Assembly (NCBI GenBank): GCA_965370435.1
Contig: CBDUUP010000005.1
Span: 1 to 35,674 of the forward strand
Origin: CBDUUP01 sp965370435
Lineage (GTDB): Bacteria; Chloroflexota; Anaerolineae; Anaerolineales; UBA11579
Reading direction: 5' to 3'
Length of the DNA stretch: 35,674 bases
Made by a program: the position numbers and the translations under genes. This document shows, one piece after another, positions 7,618 through 15,210 of the stretch (within the stretch, counting starts at the first letter, position 1; every line of letters starts with the position of its first letter). The notes beneath the pieces were generated by a model. The model had not been told where the DNA came from. It worked only from the letters and a program-made list of their open reading frames with translations, and searched no databases.

Positions 7618-8100
7618 ATGGCATACCTCGTAGATGGGCACAACCTGATTCCCAAAATCCCCGGCCTCAGCCTCCGAGAGATTGACGACGAGGCCCGGCT
7701 GGTGGAGATGCTGGGCGTCTTCTGCCGCCGGCGCGGCAAGAACCTGGAAGTCTACTTCGACAAGGCCCCGCCCGGACAGGCCCGTTCCCGGAAATTTGGC
7801 CGGGTGAAAGCCGTCTTCGTCCGCCAGGGGACCACCGCCGACGAAGCCATCCGCAGGCGGCTCTCCGCTCTGGGCGGCGAGGCCCGCAACTGGACCGTGG
7901 TCAGCAGCGACCGCCAAGTCCAGGCCGAGGCCCGCGCGGTCCGCGCCCAGGTCATCTCCTCCGCTGACTTCGCCCGCCAACTCACCGCCTCCGCTGATAA
8001 AACCCTCCCCGAAGACCAGGAGCAGGCCCCTCTCACCCCGGCGGAAGTGGAAGACTGGCTGCGTTTATTTGAGGAAGGAGGGGCAGAGGGAGAGTTGTGA
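7618..8100 (+). CDS. NYN-domain (YacP/Rae1-like) PIN-fold nuclease
   Basis: 160-residue member of the NYN_YacP family, PIN-like metal-dependent RNases; the Bacillus member Rae1 cleaves mRNA at the ribosome. Seen: YLVDGHNLI at 3-11 with the first acidic metal ligand Asp6; VYFDKAPPGQARS; VFVRQGTTADEAIRRRL, the acidic second cluster; and VVSSDRQVQAEARA near 94-107 with the third acidic residue; the C-terminal tail is Glu-rich. Length and motif order fit the family. It is divergent from the lamin-tail gene. The RNA target here cannot be told from sequence. Confidence 0.88.
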   Translation: MAYLVDGHNLIPKIPGLSLREIDDEARLVEMLGVFCRRRGKNLEVYFDKAPPGQARSRKFGRVKAVFVRQGTTADEAIRRRLSALGGEARNWTVVSSDRQVQAEARAVRAQVISSADFARQLTASADKTLPEDQEQAPLTPAEVEDWLRLFEEGGAEGEL

Positions 8101-8163
8101 TATTATTCACTAATCTTCCCTTAATGTAATATTGGACATATTTGGTGTATATTATGAGAGTAC

Positions 8164-8290
8164 TGACACCTGCCCTCCTCAAACCAGGTGTCTTACCACA
8201 AAGGTGACGTTCAGCATACTCCCCCTATGTTGGGCATTTTCCACCTGGTGGTCCTCATGAATGCCGGACGTGACTCCCACGTCCGGCGAT
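8164..8290 (+). ncRNA. Structured pseudoknotted RNA, HEARO/omega-RNA-like
   Basis: Seen: hairpin GACACCTG (8165-8172)/CAGGTGTC (8185-8192); a long helix ACCAC (8195-8199)/GTGGT (8248-8252) continued by AGGTG (8202-8206)/CACCT (8242-8246), enclosing hairpin CAGCATA (8212-8218)/TATGTTG (8226-8232); GGCATT (8233-8238) can pair with AATGCC (8260-8265), crossing that helix as a pseudoknot; then a perfect 10-bp hairpin GCCGGACGTG (8263-8272)/CACGTCCGGC (8278-8287). The last two share three bases, so they compete or stack. There is no ORF through it. Size, pseudoknot, C-rich loop and the final GTGACTCCCAC hairpin recall HEARO RNAs, the omega-RNAs of IscB in IS200/IS605-type elements, but no IscB ORF follows. 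The structure is well supported; the family name is from memory. Confidence 0.5.
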
Positions 8291-8305
8291 GGGTTTAAAT
8301 GGGGA

Positions 8306-8392
8306 AGGTGATTAGGTGATTAGGTAATCAGGCAACAAGGGACAAGTAAATAAGTAGACAAGGAACAAGGAAACAAGGAAACAAGGTAATTA
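8306..8392 (+). repeat. Short-period array after the structured RNA (AGGTGATT, ACAAGGAA units)
   Basis: Starts about 18 bp after the final RNA hairpin: AGGTGATT twice, AGGTAATC, then ACAAGGG, ACAAGTAA, ATAAGTAG, ACAAGGA, ACAAGGAA twice, ACAAGGTA. Same 7-8-bp period and G-rich sense strand as the arrays found after stop codons. Confidence 0.65.
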
Positions 8393-8393
8393 G

Positions 8394-8546
8394 TATTACA
8401 GCGCAATGTCGCGATTAACCGGTCAAAAATGAGCACAGATGCCCTTTTCAGTGGTGCTTTTTGCTGATTTCTGTATGAGTTTTGAATGGTTCTAGTGGAT
8501 CTGGACATCATTTTCATGCCTTTTTACTGAACCTTGCGCTGTAATA
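8394..8546. mobile_element. 153-bp MITE with 13-bp terminal inverted repeats
   Basis: TATTACAGCGCAA (8394-8406) is the perfect inverse of TTGCGCTGTAATA (8534-8546). Both ends are flanked by TTAG (8390-8393 and 8547-8550), a 4-bp candidate target duplication. The interior is AT-rich and has no transposase. It inserted within or at the end of the neighbouring short-period array. The short minus-strand open frame across it shows no protein features. Confidence 0.75.
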
Positions 8547-8591
8547 TTAGGCATCAAAGTAATTAGGATATTGGACTCCGGGAATCAGTAC

Positions 8592-8680
8592 CAGCATCGT
8601 GCCAACCTGCAAACGTGCAACCCGCAATATGCAAACTTGCAACCTGCAAACTTGCTACTTGCATACCTCCCAACCTTCTA
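8592..8680 (-). repeat. 7-8-bp array at the PrsW gene stop (GCARGT core)
   Basis: On the minus strand, the stop TAG is followed by AAGGTTGGGAG and then GCAAGTA, GCAAGTTT, GCAGGTT, GCAAGTTT, GCATATT, GCGGGTT, GCACGTTT, GCAGGTTG. The rest of the 8547-8677 interval holds nothing else I can identify. Confidence 0.75.
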
Positions 8681-11050
8681 CTCCCTAACAATCTCCCGAA
8701 GCCTCTCCCGCACCTCTTGGGCCTCTTCCTCCAACCCCGCCTCGTCTGGACGCCGCGCGTGCTGCATCTTCTTGAAAGCCAGTTCGGCGGAGAGCTGCTG
8801 GATGCGCCGGGTTTTTCGCCAGCCGCCGATGCCGTCACTGCGAAGGGCCTGGAGACGCGCCCGGCTTCTGCCTCCTGGCCGGATCATTGCCTGGTGGAGT
8901 GCTTGGGGAATTTCCCCCGCCAACTGCGCCGCCAACACCCGCCGCTGTCGTTCCAGCGACCAGCCCATCACTACCACGATCACCAGGGCCCCCGCCCAGG
9001 TAGCCGCAACCGACCAGAGGTTGAAGCCCAGCGCGCTGCGGATGGTCAGGTTGTGCAGGGCGTTGCCGAGGACGGCCAGGGCGAAGCCTCCCAGCCCGAT
9101 AGTCCATCTTTTGCGTTCATCAGTGGTGAGCCGGGCGTACCCCAACGCGGCCCCGAAGATGGCGGTGTATAAGCCGTGGTTCAGGCCGTACAGCAACCCT
9201 TCTATGAAAATGGTACTTCCCAATCCGGCGAACCCCCGCAGCAGGAACGCGCCCAGGTAGCTGATGGTGTTGGCCGTCATAGCGAATCCGAACCCCACCA
9301 TCGCCCCATAGATGATGCCGTCCAGCACGTTGTCAAATTCCTTGTGATACCGCCGGGCGATGTAAAGCACCGCCAGCCCCTTGATGGCTTCTTCGATCAA
9401 AGGCGTGACCAACCCGGCCCGCACCGCCTCAATCGCCTCCGGCCCCAGCATATCGGCGGGCAGGTTGAAGAAAATTCGCACCAGAGCGGCCACCACCAGC
9501 GCCGGGATAGCTCCCCAGAAGAACGCCGCCGCCAGCAGGCGTTTCGGCTCTTTTTCGTAGCGGTCGGCCCAGTAGAGCAGGCCAACGTATAGCAGCGTGG
9601 GCAGCAAACCCGCCAAGAGGCTGATGGCCACCCCTCGGGTCACCTCCGAGGCGGGCAGCAGCCCCGCCAGCCAGACCAGGTCGGCGGCGTCCCAGGTGGC
9701 GGCCACGGTCTTTGTGGTGGTGGGCTTCAATTCCAACTTCCCGATGGACAGGATGGGCGCCGCTCCGGCCTGAATGGTGAGTTTGGCCTCCCCTGATTCT
9801 GTTCCTGGTATGTTCTTGAAGATGTAGTGGGTGACCTCCCCGGCCTCCGCGTCCGGCCAGGTGGCCTGAAGGTCGTAGGACACCCCAGATGGGACCGCGA
9901 CCACCGCGATGATGGCTGCGCCGGGCGGCGGATCGTCGTGCAGCAGGGCCAGCCCTCCCAGTTCAACCTTCGTCGGAAGCGCCTCCCCATTGGCCGCCTC
10001 CAGAGTGACCTCCGCGCCCTGAGCCGCCTCGCCAAGAACCGCTACCCGCAGCCGGTTGGCGTACCAGGTGTCGGTGTCCAGCGGTTGGGCCATGCCCCAG
10101 GCGTAGGGTTGTTCCCACTGATCGCCCTTGTCCGCCGGCCCCAGCGGCCCGCCGAAATCGCTTTGAAAGGCGAACTCCCCCCAGTGGCCGCCGAAGGGCA
10201 GCCACTCGAATCCCTCCCAGGCCTCCGGGTCCGCCTCCACCTCCTCCCGGGTAGGCGTCAAGATCACCTCCGGGTAGATGCGCCCGAACGCGCCGGTGCG
10301 GTCCATGATCTCGATGCGGATATTGCCGATATCCTGGCCGTTGGGATAATTCTCCTCCCCCACGAAATAATTGGCGTGGGAGCCTAAAGCCACGTAGACC
10401 GCCGGGTGAGTGCCATCTTCAATGGGAGCCATCTCCCAGGCGCGGCGCGTGCCGCCGTGATGTTGGCTGTAGATCACCCATTCAGGCTCCCCCGCCGCGC
10501 TCAGCGTGACCTGCACCATCTCCCAGTCCCCTTCGTGTTTGTTGAACCAATCGTTGTAGTAATAGAACATCCAGTATTGGATGGTGATGTGTTCGACGTC
10601 CTCATCCCGGACCAGATGGGCGTAGGTGATGATGGGCGGCCCCCCCGCCTCCGGGCTGAGCACCGCTTCATAATAAGCCCGGTGGGCGGAATAGTTCTTG
10701 AAGTCCGATGCCCCTTCATCGCCGAACCAGACATCCAGGGCGTAGCTCTCATCCCCGAAGCCCAGCAGATCACCCAAAGTGACCTCCTGCAAAATGTTAA
10801 CGTCCAGCCAGTTGCGCTGCGCCTGTCGCAGCCGGGCCGTGTTCACCATCACATCCACCGATTGAGGCCGGAATAACTCGCCGGGATGGAAATAAAGCGC
10901 CGGGGCGTACATCTCTACCAATTCCTGGTCTGAGAGCGGAGTTTCCTCTTGCGCCAGAACCATACCGGCTGGCGCTGCTTGGGTAATCAATACCGGTGCG
11001 AGCGCAAGCGTCACCAGAATTAGCAATGTCAGGATCGCTGTCTTTTTCAT
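8678..11050 (-). CDS. Vps62-like domain fused to PrsW-family intramembrane protease
   Basis: 790 residues. An N-terminal signal peptide (to about 33) leads to an extracytoplasmic domain of Vps62 type (about 40-325) with YWMFYYYNDW, HEGDWEMVQV, YSQHHGG and GSHANYF. Then comes a beta-rich linker, then about eight membrane segments from about 470 with PrsW/CPBP-like protease features: TPLIEEAIKG (Glu pair about 553-554), LDGIIYGAMVGFGFAM, LNHGLYTA (His about 625) and GNALHN (His about 666). The tail is basic, Arg/Gln-rich and cytosolic. PrsW enzymes cut membrane proteins such as anti-sigma factors; the substrate here is unknown. Start: ATG at 11050 has AGGA at 5-nt spacing, whereas the ATG at 11056 overlaps that site. 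The domain combination is unusual. Confidence 0.85.
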   Translation of the reverse strand: MKKTAILTLLILVTLALAPVLITQAAPAGMVLAQEETPLSDQELVEMYAPALYFHPGELFRPQSVDVMVNTARLRQAQRNWLDVNILQEVTLGDLLGFGDESYALDVWFGDEGASDFKNYSAHRAYYEAVLSPEAGGPPIITYAHLVRDEDVEHITIQYWMFYYYNDWFNKHEGDWEMVQVTLSAAGEPEWVIYSQHHGGTRRAWEMAPIEDGTHPAVYVALGSHANYFVGEENYPNGQDIGNIRIEIMDRTGAFGRIYPEVILTPTREEVEADPEAWEGFEWLPFGGHWGEFAFQSDFGGPLGPADKGDQWEQPYAWGMAQPLDTDTWYANRLRVAVLGEAAQGAEVTLEAANGEALPTKVELGGLALLHDDPPPGAAIIAVVAVPSGVSYDLQATWPDAEAGEVTHYIFKNIPGTESGEAKLTIQAGAAPILSIGKLELKPTTTKTVAATWDAADLVWLAGLLPASEVTRGVAISLLAGLLPTLLYVGLLYWADRYEKEPKRLLAAAFFWGAIPALVVAALVRIFFNLPADMLGPEAIEAVRAGLVTPLIEEAIKGLAVLYIARRYHKEFDNVLDGIIYGAMVGFGFAMTANTISYLGAFLLRGFAGLGSTIFIEGLLYGLNHGLYTAIFGAALGYARLTTDERKRWTIGLGGFALAVLGNALHNLTIRSALGFNLWSVAATWAGALVIVVVMGWSLERQRRVLAAQLAGEIPQALHQAMIRPGGRSRARLQALRSDGIGGWRKTRRIQQLSAELAFKKMQHARRPDEAGLEEEAQEVRERLREIVRE

Positions 11051-11095
11051 GCTCATCCTAATTCTTTACCATTTTTCACTACCCCACCTAAAATG

Positions 11096-11126
11096 TTTTT
11101 CTTTGTGCCTTCGCGCCTTGGTGGTA
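11096..11126 (-). repeat. Octamer array downstream of the YncE-like gene (CNAAGGCN core)
   Basis: Minus strand CCAAGGCG, CGAAGGCA, CAAAGAAA, 24 bp after the YncE-like stop and just upstream of the PrsW gene. Same word family as arrays at 13898 and 14966. Confidence 0.55.
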
Positions 11127-11149
11127 AACATTCATTCGTCTCGATAAAA

Positions 11150-12046
11150 CTATTCACTCACCCGGCAAAACCCAATCCCATCGGGATGGATACCGGCATC
11201 AATCGTGCCGATAACCTTTAGCGTCGCCACGTCTATCACGCCTACGTCATTGGTCTTGTTATTGGCGACGTAGGCCCGGTCTCCGGCCTGGTTGAACACC
11301 GTCCCGCCCGGCCAGATGCCGGTGGGGATGCGCTTGATCTCCAGCTTCCGGGCCGTGTCAATCACCGACATGCAGTCCCCCTCCCGGTTGGGGACGAAGG
11401 CATACGCCCCGTCCGGCGAGAAGGTCACCCGGATGGGCACCTCGCTGGTGTTGATCCGGGCTTGCAGGCTGTGGGTGGCCGTGTCCATGATGTAAACCAT
11501 GTTGTCGTCCTGGTTGGCGACGTAGACCCATTCCCCATCCGGGCTGACCGCGATCCCCTCCGGGCTGCGCCCCACCGGATAATGCGCCAACCACTCCTCT
11601 GTCTCCAGGTCCAGCACCGAATAGGAGTTCGACCCAATATTGGAGACATAAGCCCGTTTGCCGTCCGGAGTCAGGGCCACCATGTGGCTCATCCGCTGGG
11701 CGGGGATGATCTTCTTGACCTCGTGGGACTCCGTATCAATGATGAAGACCTTGTTCGCATACGTGCTGGCCAAGACCAGCCGCCCATCCGCCGTCACCTT
11801 GCCCTCGTGAGGGAAGTTGAATTCAGGGTGTTGGATGGTGTCCACGATCTCCAGGGTCTTCATGTCGAAGACCGAGATAGTGTTTCCCCCAGCGTTGGAG
11901 ACGAAGGCCTTGCCCCCGTCCGGCGTCACCGCCACCTCGTGAGGGTTGCGGTCCACGCTCACGGTCTTCACTGCCTCACCGCGGGGTTCGTCAATGAATG
12001 TGACGGTGTCATCGTCTTTGTTGAGAACGATCAAGTAATCGGGCAT
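11150..12046 (-). CDS. YncE-like beta-propeller (YVTN repeat) protein
   Basis: 298 residues forming a seven-bladed YVTN/lactonase-type propeller by repeat count. Blades carry the pattern VTPDGGKAFVSNAGGNTISVFD, repeated as ALTPDGKRAYVSNIGSNSYSVLD, AVSPDGEWVYVANQDDNMVYIMD and so on (shown here in part). No signal peptide, so it appears cytosolic, unlike many periplasmic YncE proteins. No catalytic residues can be assigned, so binding or scaffold roles are as likely as lactonase activity. Minus-strand AGGAG precedes the ATG at about 7 nt. It lies 29 bp after the methyltransferase stop, so it may be the last gene of that minus-strand unit. Confidence 0.85.
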   Translation of the reverse strand: MPDYLIVLNKDDDTVTFIDEPRGEAVKTVSVDRNPHEVAVTPDGGKAFVSNAGGNTISVFDMKTLEIVDTIQHPEFNFPHEGKVTADGRLVLASTYANKVFIIDTESHEVKKIIPAQRMSHMVALTPDGKRAYVSNIGSNSYSVLDLETEEWLAHYPVGRSPEGIAVSPDGEWVYVANQDDNMVYIMDTATHSLQARINTSEVPIRVTFSPDGAYAFVPNREGDCMSVIDTARKLEIKRIPTGIWPGGTVFNQAGDRAYVANNKTNDVGVIDVATLKVIGTIDAGIHPDGIGFCRVSE

Positions 12047-12075
12047 TGTTATCTCCTGTAGGGTTGATTCAATTC

Positions 12076-12720
12076 CTATTCTTTTTTCTCAGCCACGTAT
12101 AGATGGATGCTGCCAAACCCGCCGATCTCGGCATCCTGGTACCTAAAGCCGAATTCATCCAGCAGCGCGTCCATGTCCCGGAGGATGTCACCCAGGGCGA
12201 CCCAGAACCTAGTCAACAGCATCCCCATTCTGTTCCGGTCCGCCGGGTAATTGACGTCAATCAAGATCAGCCTGCCGCCCGGCTTGAGCGTCCTGTGCAG
12301 TTCGGCCATCGCAACCCGTCCGTCAGGATAGCCGGAGAATGCCATCGTATTGACGATGCTGTCAAAACAATCATCAGGATAAGGCAAAGCTCCCACGTCC
12401 GCGGTTTGAAGGTCAGCCTGCATACCTTTTCCCCTCAGGTTGTTGAGGGCGGTGGTCGCCATCCGCTGATTGTAGTCAACCCCAAAGGTCTTGAACTCCC
12501 CGGCGTATTGGGTGAGCAAGTAGCCCGTCCCGAAGGAGGCCTCCAGAACCCGGGGGCCGTGAATGTGGGGGAGGGCCTGCTTGAGCCAATTCCTCCAGAT
12601 AGGCAGGAGTTTGACCATGATATCGTAGACCCGAGCAATCCGAGTGTAATACCGGTCGAACTCGACCGTGAATTGGGCTTTGTCTTCAGGCTCTGGAGAA
12701 TACTTTAGCGAGTTGCTCAT
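12076..12720 (-). CDS. Class I SAM-dependent methyltransferase (UbiE-like)
   Basis: 214 residues with a Rossmann methyltransferase fold. Seen: motif I VLEASFGTGYLLTQY (about 58-72), acidic motif II GVDYNQRM, motif III TADVGALPYPDDCFDSIV, motif IV-V AMAELHRTLKPGGRLILID. This matches Methyltransf_11/UbiE-type enzymes acting on small or lipid substrates; the substrate is unknown. In motif I the usual third-position Gly (DxGxGxG) is replaced by ASFGTG. It starts 3 bp after the stop of the RCK channel-like gene, which suggests an operon and translational coupling. Confidence 0.85.
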   Translation of the reverse strand: MSNSLKYSPEPEDKAQFTVEFDRYYTRIARVYDIMVKLLPIWRNWLKQALPHIHGPRVLEASFGTGYLLTQYAGEFKTFGVDYNQRMATTALNNLRGKGMQADLQTADVGALPYPDDCFDSIVNTMAFSGYPDGRVAMAELHRTLKPGGRLILIDVNYPADRNRMGMLLTRFWVALGDILRDMDALLDEFGFRYQDAEIGGFGSIHLYVAEKKE

Positions 12721-12723
12721 GCT

Positions 12724-13815
12724 TCATCTGGCCGCTGTGAGAACCCAGCCATCCAATTTCTGCAAGGTGTCCAGGGTTGCCATCACCAAGATCCGGTCGC
12801 CAGCGGCCAGGATTTGTTCGGGCTGGGGATGCAGGCTCTCTCCATCCACTCCCTGGTAGCGGATGATGGACATGGATAACTGGCCCTCGATGTCGCCGAC
12901 CGAGGTCCCGATGATCTTCGCTTCCGGTTGGATCTCCAACTCGCATAAATTGAGCAGTTCATCGCCTACGCGGAAGGAAGACTTGATGTCCATCCGCATG
13001 GCGGCAGCCGCGAAGATCGGCGCAGCCAATGCCGAAGTGCTGAAAGCGATGTGGATGTCAAACCCTTTTTCTATCCGCCGGGCCAAGTCAGCGTCGAACA
13101 TCCGCAGCACCACCCGGATGTCGGGGTTCAGTTCCCGGGCGTCCAGGGCGATCTCCAGATTGGTCATTTCGTTATTGGTGCAGGGGACAATGGCCCTGGC
13201 CCGTTTTACCCCCGCCTTGATCAGGGTTTCAGACCGGCTGGCATCATCCACGATGACCGGGATGTGCATTTCTTTGGCCTTCTCCACAAAGCGGCCATCT
13301 GGGTTAGACTCCACCGCCACCACCTCCAGGCCAAAATTGAGCAGTTCCAGGATGATGCGATACCCGGTTTTGCCGGTCCCACAAACGATTACGTGATCAT
13401 GATAAGTTGAGGCCATAGCCGCCTCCCATTTCTGCCCGCGGGCTTGTTTGTTAGTTATTGATCCGCCAAAGCGCAGCAAACCGTCCGCCACCACCGCCAA
13501 CCCGAAGATAGGGATGATGAAAAAGAAGATCTGCAAATACCATTCCTCCGGGAACGGCAGCAGCGTCTCGAAAAAGATAAGTGCAAAGGTGGCGTGAAAA
13601 GCCGAACTGAAAGAGGGGTGCAGACCGCTGTCCGGGTAGGTATAGAAATAATGAAAGAACAATCCCCCGCCAAGCAGGATGGAGACGAAAAGGATCAGCG
13701 AAACCCGCGACTCGCGCAACAGCACCCGCAGGTCGCGCCACTGGGCGCGCAGCTTATGCCTCAAGATACGGTATCTATCATTATTGTTCGACGGCGGACG
13801 ATATTCGACCGGCAT
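12724..13815 (-). CDS. TrkA-N/RCK-domain ion-channel-like protein without canonical filter
   Basis: About 363 residues: basic N-terminus, TM1 (VSLILFVSILLGGGLFFHYF), pore-like re-entrant segment (SAFHATFALIFFETLLPF), TM2 (YLQIFFFIIPIFGLAVVADGLL), then an RCK N-lobe with Rossmann motif VIVCGTGKTGYR (GxGxxG) and acidic VVAVESN, followed by a TrkA-C-type domain near the end. Architecture matches MthK/Kch-type potassium channels, but the TVGYGD filter is absent from the pore position, so selectivity or conduction is in doubt. Start: ATG at 13815 has GGAG at 6 nt; an in-frame GTG at 13833 has AGGAG at 14 nt and remains possible. First gene of a unit with the methyltransferase. Confidence 0.85.
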   Translation of the reverse strand: MPVEYRPPSNNNDRYRILRHKLRAQWRDLRVLLRESRVSLILFVSILLGGGLFFHYFYTYPDSGLHPSFSSAFHATFALIFFETLLPFPEEWYLQIFFFIIPIFGLAVVADGLLRFGGSITNKQARGQKWEAAMASTYHDHVIVCGTGKTGYRIILELLNFGLEVVAVESNPDGRFVEKAKEMHIPVIVDDASRSETLIKAGVKRARAIVPCTNNEMTNLEIALDARELNPDIRVVLRMFDADLARRIEKGFDIHIAFSTSALAAPIFAAAAMRMDIKSSFRVGDELLNLCELEIQPEAKIIGTSVGDIEGQLSMSIIRYQGVDGESLHPQPEQILAAGDRILVMATLDTLQKLDGWVLTAAR

Positions 13816-13897
13816 TTCCGGCTCCGATTTCACGGCTTGGTATTTATCTCCTTGATTATAGCCTTATTTTCGGAATAGGAGGGTGAGGTTTTTTTAA

Positions 13898-13998
13898 CAC
13901 CCAGACACGAAGACAAAAAGCCGGCTCGACTGAGCTTGTCGAGGTCTCAGGACAAGCCTCCGGCGGACTAAAAGTTGGCGAAGGCCGACTTCGTAAAC
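13898..13998 (+). repeat. CCAGACA/CGAAGACA array plus hairpin repeat (copy 1)
   Basis: An octamer array (13898-13916: CCCAGACA, CGAAGACA) is followed by a hairpin CTCGAC (13925-13930)/GTCGAG (13938-13943), then 13961-13998, which matches 19878-19924 in the words CGGCGGACTAAAA and GGCCGACTTCGTAAAC. The interval 13816-14125 holds no gene. Confidence 0.6.
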
Positions 13999-14125
13999 GG
14001 TTGCGTGACTATTGTCACCCAAACCTCGCCGCCAAATTGATCTGCTCTCTTTGGAACATTCAGTATAATCCAAGCGCAATAGCAAATCAGTCCACCCGCA
14101 GGATTTCCAACCGGAGGCAAAAACC

Positions 14126-14343
14126 ATGAGGACCCCCCAGAAAATGACCCACTCGGCAGTCAAGCGTTACCAAGCAGAGAGGTATTTGCTGGCCTCCCTA
14201 TCGGCCTTCGCCGCCACAGTCATCGAAACACCCGCATTTCTACAGTTGGCCTGGTTCTCCAATTCTCGGCCATCACCGCCACCTTGCTTCAGTTGATCCT
14301 CCTGCAAGTCCTGTTCGCCTACCGGCGTTGGTACTTATCCTAA
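14126..14343 (+). pseudogene. Frameshifted remnant of a small membrane protein gene
   Basis: ATG at 14126 has GGAGG (14113-14117) at 8 nt and a TATAAT-like box at 14064-14069. It encodes MRTPQKMTHSAVKRYQAERY then LLASLSAFAATVIETPAF, a start that resembles a multi-TM family I recall from Chloroflexota. After about residue 42 the frame turns to low-quality sequence and stops at TGA, while another frame continues as a hydrophobic segment (LQFSAITATLLQLILLQVLF) and ends AYRRWYLS with TAA at 14341-14343. A frame change near 14240-14260 and internal loss would explain this. Family membership is inferred from memory. Confidence 0.45.
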
Positions 14344-14380
14344 GCGTGAGGTGATGCTTTTACTGCCCGCCACAACTATC

Positions 14381-14869
14381 TCACTCCTCATCATACAACC
14401 ACTTCTTTATCAGGCCATAAATCGTGCCAAGCGCTACATATCCGATCACAAGATCCACCAGAAACACCGGAACACCAATGAAGAGGCGCCCAAAGATCTC
14501 ATTTCCCCGCTCAAAATAAGCTGAAATAAAGGGAATAGAAATACTCATGCTAAATTCCCGGTCCCCCGGGCCAAAAGCCACCCAATTGAATAACGCCAAC
14601 AGGATGAAAGGCGCTGACAACAACGCTATAATATGAAAACATGAAAACCAGATTTTCTCTCTTAGCGGGCTGAACCTCTTGTCGGTCAAGGCCACCGCAA
14701 TCCCAGCATTGAAGAACAACATCCCAAAACTTATCGCCACCCAGCGAGGGACACCCATATTCTCAATATCCGTGAAAACTCCCTGCCAAATGATCAATCC
14801 TCCCGGAATCATAAAGATCAGTCCGATCCAAATCGTACCCTTTACAAAATCCGGCAAGCGATCTTTCAT
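14381..14869 (-). CDS. Hypothetical four-TM membrane protein
   Basis: 162 residues, not recognised. Four hydrophobic stretches are clear: GTIWIGLIFMIPGGLIIW (about 11-28), WVAISFGMLFFNAGIAVAL (about 43-61), FSCFHIIALLSAPFILLALF (about 75-94) and LFIGVPVFLVDLVIGYVAL (about 128-147). The third is followed by NWVAFGPGDREFSMSISIPF, which resembles a small extracytoplasmic loop. The C-terminus is short and charged (KKWLYDEE). Composition is AT-rich compared with flanking genes. It stands alone on the minus strand between non-coding stretches. Confidence 0.7.
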   Translation of the reverse strand: MKDRLPDFVKGTIWIGLIFMIPGGLIIWQGVFTDIENMGVPRWVAISFGMLFFNAGIAVALTDKRFSPLREKIWFSCFHIIALLSAPFILLALFNWVAFGPGDREFSMSISIPFISAYFERGNEIFGRLFIGVPVFLVDLVIGYVALGTIYGLIKKWLYDEE

Positions 14870-14965
14870 GTCTCTATGCTTCTATTTCCTTCGTGCAATG
14901 TTAAATGTTGGTGAACTAGCATAACATATTAATGTCTTGAGGCGTGTCTAATAATAGTTCCCTTT

Positions 14966-15043
14966 TTAACACCAAGGCACGAAGGCGCCAAGACACAAAA
15001 AATTTTATTTTTCTTCGTATCCTTGTGCCTTTGTAGTTACACT
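14966..15043. repeat. Inverted pair of CNAAGGCN octamer arrays
   Basis: Plus strand CCAAGGCA, CGAAGGCG, CCAAGACA at about 14973-14996; minus strand CAAAGGCA, CAAGGATA, CGAAGAAA at about 15018-15040. Together they form an imperfect inverted repeat around an AT-rich centre. Nothing gene-like is visible from 14870 to 14965 or from 15044 to 15210. Confidence 0.55.
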
Positions 15044-15210
15044 TTTTTGACCAAAGCTCAGGTACTACTCCCACTCTCCTTCTAACCCTGGTATTCATTT
15101 CACAGTTCTCCTTTTGGGTGAACAAAAGAATCCAGCAGAAAGCAATCTGAAACCAGTATACTCTTAATCCTTCGAGCGCGTCCAAAAAAAATACGTTCCC
15201 TTTCTTATTA

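Noticed and set aside
8262..8288. 10-bp hairpin read as a simple terminator of the NYN gene
   Set aside because: No T-run on either strand, about 160 bp from the stop, and it is part of a larger folded unit.
8320..8517. 65-codon minus-strand open frame
   Set aside because: It spans the short-period array and the MITE interior and has no protein features.
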